Source: Promethearchaeota archaeon (GTDB lineage Archaea; Asgardarchaeota; Lokiarchaeia; Sigyniarchaeales; SOKP01). Taken from it: 8,918 nucleotides of DNA. A model generated the notes under the pieces. It ran no database searches and had not been told where the DNA came from. It saw only the letters and a program-made list of their open reading frames with translations. Shown one piece after another: positions 1-6,029 of this stretch. Location of the stretch: positions 1 to 8,918 of the forward strand of contig SDNM01000051.1 of assembly GCA_004524385.1 (NCBI GenBank). The letters are read 5' to 3'. Within the stretch, counting starts at the first letter, position 1. The number at the start of each line of letters is the position of its first letter. The translations under genes were made by a program, and so were the position numbers.

Positions 1-1017
1 TGTCCGGAATTTTTGATAATTTTCGCCATTCCATATCTCTTCAATAGTATTCTCGTAAAGGTTTCCTAATATAAGGTCGTAAAATGCATGGCAAGGAGCT
101 ACATCTCCAGCGGCGGTAATATCGACACTAACCCAAGGCACTAAACATCCACCATAAGTGTCTGACATATCATTCCATCTTGCTTCGACATAGGCTTTAA
201 GATTTTCTGGAGAGAAAGTAGGAGGTTCGAGTATAACAATTTTTCCGATTTTTTTTAAGTGTTTAACTACTTTATTAACTTGGTGGGCCAACTCAACGGT
301 ATCCACATCATTAAAATCTCGAGTGGATCTGATAAATCCCTTCCAATAACTATCGCTTGTGATCCCGAAGTTAGATTTAATCATTTCTGCGTATTTACTA
401 CCCATCTCGTCTGTCAGGAAGTTTTGCATCTGTATTGATATATTGTTAATGGCTGATAGGTTTAGATCTTCAAGAAAAAATTGCTCAATAGAATGATAAT
501 TTTTGGGAGTTACTGTATAAAGGATACCGATATATGGTCTTTTCTTCTTAGCTATTATTTTTTCTTCATGAAGGGTTTCGATACCATTAAAAGCTTTATC
601 GTGGCTTCCTTTACCACGCAGTTCATCTGTTATTTCCCGAGGGCCGTCAATTGATACCCTAACACAATCGAAACCCGTTCGAACCAGCATTTTAGCGTGT
701 TCTGCTAATAATGTACCGTTAGTAGGAGTGTCTATGATGGATCCTGCTTCTTTAATTGCACAAATAATATCTTCTATAAAGGGGTACATGAGAGGTTCTC
801 CTCCAAAAAGGCTGTAAAATGGCTTAGATGGAGTTAAATCGTGTATTATCTGCTTCACTAACTCAAGTTCTAATGATATTGGTTTTCTTCCAAGTTTAGA
901 GTTAGAGTAAGCCCCAGTTTCTCCCCAAAAATAACACATCTTACATCGGAGATTGCAATTCTCCGTTAAATGGAGAACAACATTTCTAGGTAAGCTACGT
1001 TTTTCGCTAATTGGCAC
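1..1017 (-). CDS. Radical SAM/SPASM domain protein (3' end beyond window)
   Basis: The visible 339 residues read open to the left edge, so the C-terminus is missing. The radical SAM [4Fe-4S]/SAM site is CNLRCKMC (C21, C25, C28). It is followed by the SAM-binding GGEP motif (72-75), a TNGTLL strand (99-104) and RVSIDG (120-125), all in the order expected for a radical SAM TIM barrel. Near the end, GGCLVPW (289-295) and GDVAPC (304-309) followed by LGN (317-319) match the start of a SPASM domain, with C291 and C309 as likely auxiliary-cluster ligands. SPASM enzymes usually modify peptides or are cofactor-maturation enzymes; the substrate here cannot be told. The start is GTG at 1017: an in-frame stop lies at 1035-1033, and AAAGGA (1030-1025) sits 7 nt upstream as a Shine-Dalgarno-like site. 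It follows the DUF3795 gene by 20 nt on the same strand, so the two are probably co-transcribed. Confidence 0.9.
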   Translation of the reverse strand, partial: MPISEKRSLPRNVVLHLTENCNLRCKMCYFWGETGAYSNSKLGRKPISLELELVKQIIHDLTPSKPFYSLFGGEPLMYPFIEDIICAIKEAGSIIDTPTNGTLLAEHAKMLVRTGFDCVRVSIDGPREITDELRGKGSHDKAFNGIETLHEEKIIAKKKRPYIGILYTVTPKNYHSIEQFFLEDLNLSAINNISIQMQNFLTDEMGSKYAEMIKSNFGITSDSYWKGFIRSTRDFNDVDTVELAHQVNKVVKHLKKIGKIVILEPPTFSPENLKAYVEARWNDMSDTYGGCLVPWVSVDITAAGDVAPCHAFYDLILGNLYENTIEEIWNGENYQKFRT

Positions 1018-1037
1018 AATGAATTCCTTTGCTTATT

Positions 1038-1448
1038 TTATTCCTTTTTCTTTTTATACATGCGTGGATCTTTTTTTTCAAGTGTTAAAGGGTCGCCACC
1101 GTACTTAACTTTCTTTCCTTCGTAATATAATTTTGACTTTTCTTCGCAAATTTCATTCCATTTTTCTAATCCATGCTTCTGAATCATAATTAGATTGTAA
1201 ACTTTTGAATTATGAGGGGCAAAAATCTCAAAATTTACTATAGGTTGAAGCATTTCACACGGAAAATCTGCACATTCATAACAAAACTCATATCCCTTAC
1301 TTGTAACACATTCATAAGTCTTGCATACTGGAAAATCTTTTACTTGACCTTTTTGTTCTTGGCAACCTTTACATTTGTAAAATCTAATACCAGGGCATCT
1401 TTTGCAATAAATACCGCAAGGAGCATGCCATTTTAGTTTATCACTCAT
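1038..1448 (-). CDS. DUF3795 cysteine-rich protein
   Basis: This is a 136-residue soluble protein with ten cysteines in its first half: C11, C15, C18, C26, C29, C42, C47, C56, C59 and C64. The opening CGIYCKRCPG and the following CKGC, then CYECADFPC, match the pattern of the DUF3795 family. That family is widespread in archaea and anaerobic bacteria and has no established function. The grouped cysteines suggest Fe-S or zinc binding, but this is inference. The second half is lysine-rich and ends in a basic KKKK tail. It is the first gene of a minus-strand pair with the radical SAM gene, which suggests a joint role such as redox support or substrate handling. The ATG at 1448 has no good Shine-Dalgarno sequence and is preceded by an AT-rich promoter region. 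Confidence 0.85.
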   Translation of the reverse strand: MSDKLKWHAPCGIYCKRCPGIRFYKCKGCQEQKGQVKDFPVCKTYECVTSKGYEFCYECADFPCEMLQPIVNFEIFAPHNSKVYNLIMIQKHGLEKWNEICEEKSKLYYEGKKVKYGGDPLTLEKKDPRMYKKKKE

Positions 1449-1669
1449 AAAATCATCTTATTAAATATTGTTTAGTAAATATTGTTTTTACTCATTATAA
1501 ATAAGTTATCTAAAATGGAGAATAAATCATCATTTCAAAAAAGATAAAAGGAATATCAATCTATTTTTTTTATTGTCATTATCATAACACGAACAAAGAA
1601 AATAATTAGTAAGTATTTATTACATCATTTCTCCTAAAAAGTATAAGATTTATAGAGATAGTTTAATTT
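1449..1669. promoter_or_regulatory. Divergent promoter region between DUF3795 and GTPase genes
   Basis: This AT-rich 221-bp spacer separates two divergently read genes and must hold both promoters. On the plus side, a TATA-like stretch GTATAAG (1641-1647), preceded by an A-run, is centred about 25 nt before the GTPase ATG at 1670. That spacing would give a transcript with almost no leader. On the minus side, AATATTTAATAAG lies just before the DUF3795 ATG, and the tandem repeat described separately sits further upstream. No Shine-Dalgarno-like site precedes either ATG. The TATA assignments are by eye only. Confidence 0.5.
1462..1487. repeat. Tandem 12-bp direct repeat in the divergent promoter
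   Basis: TAAATATTGTTT occurs exactly at 1462-1473 and again at 1476-1487, so the copies start 14 bp apart. It lies 14-39 bp upstream of the DUF3795 start. Each copy contains the palindromic core AATATT. The position fits an operator or a duplicated TATA/BRE element for the DUF3795-radical SAM unit. In AT-rich DNA some repetition is expected by chance, but two perfect 12-mers this close are notable. Confidence 0.5.
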
Positions 1670-2188
1670 ATGTCAGATCATATAATCAAGCTGGTTATCG
1701 CTGGTGATGGTGGGGTAGGTAAAACTACGTTATTAAATAGGTATATTCATGATAAATTTGAATCTGAAACGAAATTAACTAAAGGATTAGAATTTTTTTC
1801 AAAAAATATTAATATTAATGATAAAACTTATGAACTCGTTATATGGGATTTAGGAGGCCAGACACAATTCAAAAAGCTTTTCGCTAAGTCTAAATGGATC
1901 GAAGGCACTTTAGGTGCCCTAGTTTTATTTGATTTAACGCGCTTTAACAGTTTAAATAATATATATTTCTGGTTGGACTTGTTAGATCAACAAGGGGACA
2001 TCCCTATATTGATTGTTGGATCTAAACTTGATATGACCGACGGGGACACAAAAAATATTGATGATGTAGTATTAAGTACCTTGGAAGTAAATGACAATTA
2101 TTTTGATTATATAAAGACCTCTTCTTTAACAGGAGAAAACGTAAACGAATCTTTTGAGCTGTTGATAAGGAAAATAATGAGCAAATAG
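1670..2188 (+). CDS. Ras/Rab/Arf-like small GTPase
   Basis: This 172-residue protein is a single G domain. G1 is GDGGVGKTT (12-20), with K18 and T19 for phosphate and magnesium. The G2 threonine is T37. G3 is WDLGGQ (59-64), with D60 and the catalytic-position Q64. G4 is GSKLD (117-121) and G5 is TSSLTGENV (150-158). The overall plan and length are Ras/Rab-like, but the DLGGQ switch II resembles Arf (DVGGQ) rather than Ras (DTAGQ). G4 has Ser118 where Asn or Thr is usual, and G5 has SSL in place of SAK, so guanine recognition may be altered. There is no C-terminal cysteine, so no prenylation site is evident. Asgard archaea encode many such GTPases. The gene stands alone, and its partner cannot be inferred from its neighbours. 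Confidence 0.93.
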   Translation: MSDHIIKLVIAGDGGVGKTTLLNRYIHDKFESETKLTKGLEFFSKNININDKTYELVIWDLGGQTQFKKLFAKSKWIEGTLGALVLFDLTRFNSLNNIYFWLDLLDQQGDIPILIVGSKLDMTDGDTKNIDDVVLSTLEVNDNYFDYIKTSSLTGENVNESFELLIRKIMSK

Positions 2189-2256
2189 AATGTTTCCTAA
2201 TCAATAATTCTCTTTATTAAGATAACACGTTATGAAATCAGAAAATTTTCGACGTA

Positions 2257-2270
2257 TTTTTTTTTAAATT
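2257..2270 (+). promoter_or_regulatory. Oligo-T tract with TATA-like element between GTPase and PolB2 unit
   Basis: Nine consecutive T residues (2257-2265) lie about 70 nt after the GTPase stop and could terminate its transcript, because archaeal RNA polymerase stops at T-runs. They run directly into TTTAAATT (2263-2270), a TATA-like element about 35 nt before the ATG at 2302. It would place a start site near 2292 and a leader of roughly 10 nt. Both roles are inferred from position and composition. Confidence 0.4.
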
Positions 2271-2301
2271 TCATGACAAATTACTTCTTTTGGTAATCAT
2301 T

Positions 2302-2571
2302 ATGGGAAGAACCGTGCCTTCTTTTAGGCCTGCGTTAGAACATGAAATAGAAAGCTGGAAGGATTTTAAAAGAGCGCTTCGTCCCGAAGATCAGGAACTC
2401 TTTCACAAATTAATGAATTTTGCTCGAATTCACGCCGATGCGGGGAGTTTGAGCGCCCGTCCAATGCTTTCAGAAATATTATTCATGTCTTTCGCAGTCG
2501 AACAAGAAAAAAAAATCGAGTTTTTAGAGAAAAAAATTAAAGAATTGGAAGAAAAATTAAAGGATAAGTAA
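2302..2571 (+). CDS. Small coiled-coil protein paired with PolB2
   Basis: This is an 89-residue soluble protein. I chose the ATG at 2302, giving MGRTVPSFR at the N-terminus, over the TTG at 2290. I recall an uncharacterised archaeal family starting MGRTVPS, possibly filed as DUF8156, but this is from memory. Residues 10-60 are predicted helical and charged, including ESWKDFKRALRPEDQELF and FARIHADAGS. The last 23 residues (67-89) form a heptad-like Lys/Glu-rich coiled coil, suited to self-association or to binding a partner. Its stop codon is one base before the polymerase start, and the polymerase ribosome-binding site lies inside this gene. The two are therefore translated from one mRNA and probably act together. 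A role as a PolB2 accessory or loading factor is inference from the operon. Confidence 0.85.
   Translation: MGRTVPSFRPALEHEIESWKDFKRALRPEDQELFHKLMNFARIHADAGSLSARPMLSEILFMSFAVEQEKKIEFLEKKIKELEEKLKDK
2559..2564 (+). promoter_or_regulatory. Shine-Dalgarno-like site for the PolB2 TTG start
   Basis: AAAGGA lies inside the end of the preceding small gene, 8 nt before the TTG at 2573. It decides the unusual start: an in-frame stop TAA at 2558-2560 excludes anything further upstream, and no early in-frame ATG exists downstream. Confidence 0.6.
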
Positions 2572-2572
2572 T

Positions 2573-4975
2573 TTGGATTCTCAAGAGCAATTTGACGGCT
2601 GGCTTTTGGATGTTTCAACTTTTAGTGAAGGGGTAATTCTTTGGGTTAAAAAAGAAGGGAAAAATGTGAAGATAGTTCAAGATTTTTCCCCTGAATTTTT
2701 TGCCGTACCTAATAAAAGCGCTGGCAACGATTTAAAAAGATTAAAAAACATTCTAAAGTCTCATCCAAAAGTAAAACGCGTTCGCATCTGTGAAAAATAT
2801 GTGAAGTTAGAGGATCATGGGAAAACGAAGATTTTTGGCGTTTCCGTGTCAAAGCCTTCAGTATTCAAAAAAGTGATTTGCGAAATCGACGAAGTAGGGC
2901 TTTTTACTCTCTATAATACGGATCTACCGATCTCGCAGATGTATTTCTACGTAAACGATATATTCCCGATGTCTCGCTGTAAATTTACGGTGAAAATTGA
3001 GAGGGACAAAAGGAAAAAGGAAAAGGTTATGCGGTTGATCTCCTTAGAGTTGAAGGACGATAATGAAGAACTATTTTATGAATTGCCTCCGTTAAAGGCA
3101 GTATGGTTAGATATTAAAGTCCAGAAGCGCGGACTTAGAGCATACTACAACGACCCTCTTGCCTATGCTATAGTAAGTATTGTGGAAAATGATGAAAACA
3201 ATGTTCCAAGAGCAGATGGCTACAAAAAGCGCAAAATTCTGATCGATTTGGCTGATGAGGCAGAAAATCTGAGAATGATAAGTAGAGTGATTGAGAAAAT
3301 CGATCCCGATATAATTCTCACGCAGAACGGAGATGAGTTTATGTTTCCATATTTGGTTGCACGTGCGTCAAAAAATCGTGTATCAAAGGATCTTTACTTA
3401 TCTCGAGACAAGACACCCCTTAAAAACTGTATTTTTGATCTTTCAGGGGGTTCTGACCATTATATGTCCTATGGAATTATTCGACGTCGTTCAAAAACTC
3501 AAGTTTATTTTACGGGAAGGTTTCATTTGGACACGACCACTTACGCCAGCCTTCACTTCACTGAAGGAAACATTCCTGGTGTTATTGAAGTAGCACGCAT
3601 CTCGCGGGTCACTCTCCAACGATTAGCACGAATTACAATCGGTGGAGCATTGCAGTCGATTCAATTCTACAATGCGTATAAACTCGATCATTTAATTCCT
3701 CCGTTTAAGAAAAGCCCCGAGGGATTTCGATCTGGAATGGATTTGATATATGGAGACCGAGGAGGACACATCTTCCAGCCTTTAATTGGTGTGTTTGATC
3801 AAGTGGTTGAGCTTGATTTTTCTTCAATGTATCCTTCTTTAATGTCGGAATATAATGTCTCTTCAGAAACAATAAACTGCAAGTGCTGTAAGGATGATGG
3901 AACTGGCATTAAAGTACCTGGATTGGATTTTCACATTTGTACCAAACGACGAGGTATCATTGCAGAGTCTATCAGCTTACCCTTGGGAAAAAGGTTGCAG
4001 TACAAAGACTATAATAAAACTCACGATGAAATTCGATACAAATTCACTGACATTGCCCTGAAATGGGTGCTTGTCGTAAGCTTTGGGTATTTAGGATTTA
4101 AAAACGCCCGCTTTGGGAAGATAGAGGCCCATCAGACGGTCTGTGCTTTTGCTCGTGAATTTCTTATGCGTGCTGCAGAGATTGCCGAGAGATATGGGTG
4201 CCGAATTATTCACGGCATTGTGGACTCTCTATGGCTGAAAGACACAAAGGGAAGACCTCCTGAAGAATTCGACAATGTGACCAAGAAAATCGTCGAAGAT
4301 ATTTCAAAAGAGACAAGGATTCCCATGAATTGGGAAGGAAGATATAATGTAATAATATTCCTTCCATCCCGGGCAGAACCTGATATACCTGCACTCAGTC
4401 ATTACTGGGGCATCAAAAGCGACGGAGAACTTAAGGTTAGAGGCATTGAAGTCAGGCGACGCGACATCCCAAAAATCGTAAAAGACGCCCAATATGCATT
4501 TATTGATGTGTTCAAAGGTGCGACTTCTGTTGATGAATTCATGAATAGAATTCCCGACGCAAGAAAAAAGCTCTTTGAATATGTGGATCGAATACTCTCA
4601 GGCAAGATATCGAGAGAAGAACTGACAATAAAGCAAAGGATCTCTCGTAAACCTTCGGCTTACAAAGTAAATTCATATCAAGCTGTCGCAGCAAGGCAAC
4701 TGGAACGATCTGGAGTTGTAGCCTCGGCAGGAAAAAATGTACAATACATTATTCTCAACGCAGAAGCCGATCCAAACTTTCCAGAAAAAAAGGTAATCCT
4801 TTCAGACTTGTACGATCCAAGGAAACATCAATATGATAAAAGGAAGTATATCGAATTACTAAAAAGAGCCTTTGAAAACATCTTTCCTTTAGAATTCCCC
4901 GAGCTTGAAATCCTATTGACGAAAGATTATAAAAATAGTTCTGTTCAAAAGGATTTATCATGTTTTGTGGATTAA
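2573..4975 (+). CDS. polB2: Archaeal family B DNA polymerase, PolB2-like, degenerate
   Basis: This 800-residue protein has a full family B layout: N-terminal domain (about 1-170), exonuclease-like domain (175-390), palm and fingers (400-560) and thumb (620-780). Proofreading is lost. Exo I reads LDIK with D180 kept and Glu replaced by K182. Exo II reads NGDEFMF with Asp replaced by M257. No Exo III YxxxD is found. Motif A is intact (DFSSMYPS, D415). Motif B keeps K497 and G505 but has V501, V502 and F504 in place of Asn, Ser and Tyr. Motif C is HGIVDSLW: the first Asp is I549, but the metal-binding second Asp, D551, remains. The thumb motif RGIEVRRRD (623-631) is present. These changes match the archaeal PolB2 group (Sulfolobales Dpo2), once thought inactive and later linked to damage tolerance. 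The C-terminus carries a PIP-box-like QKDLSCFV (792-799). The start is TTG, one base after the partner gene. Confidence 0.93.
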   Translation: MDSQEQFDGWLLDVSTFSEGVILWVKKEGKNVKIVQDFSPEFFAVPNKSAGNDLKRLKNILKSHPKVKRVRICEKYVKLEDHGKTKIFGVSVSKPSVFKKVICEIDEVGLFTLYNTDLPISQMYFYVNDIFPMSRCKFTVKIERDKRKKEKVMRLISLELKDDNEELFYELPPLKAVWLDIKVQKRGLRAYYNDPLAYAIVSIVENDENNVPRADGYKKRKILIDLADEAENLRMISRVIEKIDPDIILTQNGDEFMFPYLVARASKNRVSKDLYLSRDKTPLKNCIFDLSGGSDHYMSYGIIRRRSKTQVYFTGRFHLDTTTYASLHFTEGNIPGVIEVARISRVTLQRLARITIGGALQSIQFYNAYKLDHLIPPFKKSPEGFRSGMDLIYGDRGGHIFQPLIGVFDQVVELDFSSMYPSLMSEYNVSSETINCKCCKDDGTGIKVPGLDFHICTKRRGIIAESISLPLGKRLQYKDYNKTHDEIRYKFTDIALKWVLVVSFGYLGFKNARFGKIEAHQTVCAFAREFLMRAAEIAERYGCRIIHGIVDSLWLKDTKGRPPEEFDNVTKKIVEDISKETRIPMNWEGRYNVIIFLPSRAEPDIPALSHYWGIKSDGELKVRGIEVRRRDIPKIVKDAQYAFIDVFKGATSVDEFMNRIPDARKKLFEYVDRILSGKISREELTIKQRISRKPSAYKVNSYQAVAARQLERSGVVASAGKNVQYIILNAEADPNFPEKKVILSDLYDPRKHQYDKRKYIELLKRAFENIFPLEFPELEILLTKDYKNSSVQKDLSCFVD

Positions 4976-4979
4976 GTGA

Positions 4980-4989
4980 GTTCGCGAAC
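4980..4989. repeat. 10-bp palindrome in convergent spacer
   Basis: GTTCGCGAAC is a perfect palindrome four bases after the PolB2 stop, in the 50-bp spacer between two convergent genes. Without a loop it cannot form a stable RNA hairpin, so it is more likely chance or a protein-binding site than a terminator. No strong T-run is present in the spacer on either strand. Confidence 0.3.
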
Positions 4990-5025
4990 AATTATTAAAA
5001 TTAAGTGTTAAAGTTAATCAAACCT

Positions 5026-6015
5026 TTATACTGAGAGTAAGATTGCCATTAACATTGCTAACATACCGAAGGAAACTAATAAGCCTGCTTTCTTTGGAAT
5101 TTTACTATTTGAGATGCTACCCTGGGTTAATAAACAAGCCGAGCCAAGTAATGGAATATATATGATGATCATAAAAAATAAAAACGCCCTAGGATAAGCA
5201 ATACCCTTAAATAGGACGGTTAAGACTAGAGTTAAATGTATACCCCCTGCTAGAGCAATTGCAATAATTTGAGAAAACATGGATTTTTTTAATAAATCCT
5301 TACTCTGAGCGTTAGTTAATGGAATATTGACCGATCTTTTCTTTAGATTTTTTTTTATTTTGTACTTTGTTGGTGCTTGATACTTTTTTGAACCGATTCT
5401 TTTACGCAAGTTCTTGATCCTTTTACGCAGTTTCTTGATTCTGTGCTTCTTTTCTTTTACTATACCTTCTAAATATCTTACGTCTTTTATATATTCTCTT
5501 GATAATTGAAGAAAAAAGAAAGTAAAAAAGAAGAGTAAGACATATATTGGAAAGATTACAAGATTTAGACTAGCTCCATAGATTAAACCAAGAGAAAATG
5601 AGAGACACATTAAAATTTTTATAACAATCTCACTTTTATCTTTTTTTGATGCAAAGAGACTGAGTCCTATCCAGAGACCTCCAATTACTATGAGTGGAAT
5701 TAATATAAGAATATCAAGATTAAAGACTGCCATATTTATTAAAGTCACGGTAAATCCAATGGCATACATAATGATACTCATAATAAATGTATGTAATGAT
5801 GTTTTTTCATCAGAATTTTGAAGGTATTTAACCATCAGTAAGCCCGAACGTGCTAGAAATAAATATGCTGTTGTCCCAAATAATATATTTGTTTCATATC
5901 TACCCATTCCTACATTAAATCTAGTAAGATATAGTCCGAAAACTACGAAAATCATCCCTTTAATACTAGTTTTCCAGAAATCTCTTAATGCATTTCCAAT
6001 CTTTTTCTTATTCAA
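5026..6015 (-). CDS. Polytopic membrane protein, possibly degenerate UbiA-like
   Basis: This 329-residue protein has eight or nine hydrophobic segments, at about 20-35, 43-63, 74-98, 101-121, 131-150, 152-170, 247-268, 274-296 and 310-328. Between segments 6 and 7, SREYIKDVRYLEG (172-184) resembles the second motif of archaeal UbiA prenyltransferases such as DGGGP synthase (REIVKDIEDVEG). The nine-helix plan with the motif in that loop also fits UbiA. However, the first UbiA motif (NDxxD, expected near residues 60-75) is absent, so ordinary prenyl transfer is doubtful. A strongly basic insertion (187-228, many KK, RK and KR pairs) follows the motif and could bind nucleic acid or acidic lipids. 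The start is TTG at 6015; the ATG overlapping the leader is out of frame, and GATGAT (6027-6022) is a weak Shine-Dalgarno candidate. It follows the secreted-protein gene by 14 nt. The UbiA link is uncertain; the membrane nature is clear. Confidence 0.8.
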   Translation of the reverse strand: MNKKKIGNALRDFWKTSIKGMIFVVFGLYLTRFNVGMGRYETNILFGTTAYLFLARSGLLMVKYLQNSDEKTSLHTFIMSIIMYAIGFTVTLINMAVFNLDILILIPLIVIGGLWIGLSLFASKKDKSEIVIKILMCLSFSLGLIYGASLNLVIFPIYVLLFFFTFFFLQLSREYIKDVRYLEGIVKEKKHRIKKLRKRIKNLRKRIGSKKYQAPTKYKIKKNLKKRSVNIPLTNAQSKDLLKKSMFSQIIAIALAGGIHLTLVLTVLFKGIAYPRAFLFFMIIIYIPLLGSACLLTQGSISNSKIPKKAGLLVSFGMLAMLMAILLSV

Positions 6016-6029
6016 TTTTTTATCATCTT

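Noticed and set aside
1212..1436. Plus-strand open frame of 74 residues
   Set aside because: It lies wholly antisense to the DUF3795 gene, whose cysteine pattern shows it is the real coding strand.
2290..2301. TTG start at 2290 for the small PolB2 partner
   Set aside because: The ATG at 2302 gives the MGRTVPSFR start that I recall for the family, and the four extra residues have no ribosome-site support.
4206..4605. Three overlapping minus-strand frames inside the polymerase gene
   Set aside because: They are shadows of the polymerase, which has continuous motif B, motif C and thumb sequence through this stretch.
2573..4975. Main replicative DNA polymerase
   Set aside because: Loss of all proofreading motifs and the altered motifs B and C are incompatible with an ordinary high-fidelity replicase.
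4980..4989. Intrinsic terminator at the GTTCGCGAAC palindrome
   Set aside because: The palindrome has no loop and is not followed by a T-run, so it cannot act as a classical hairpin terminator.
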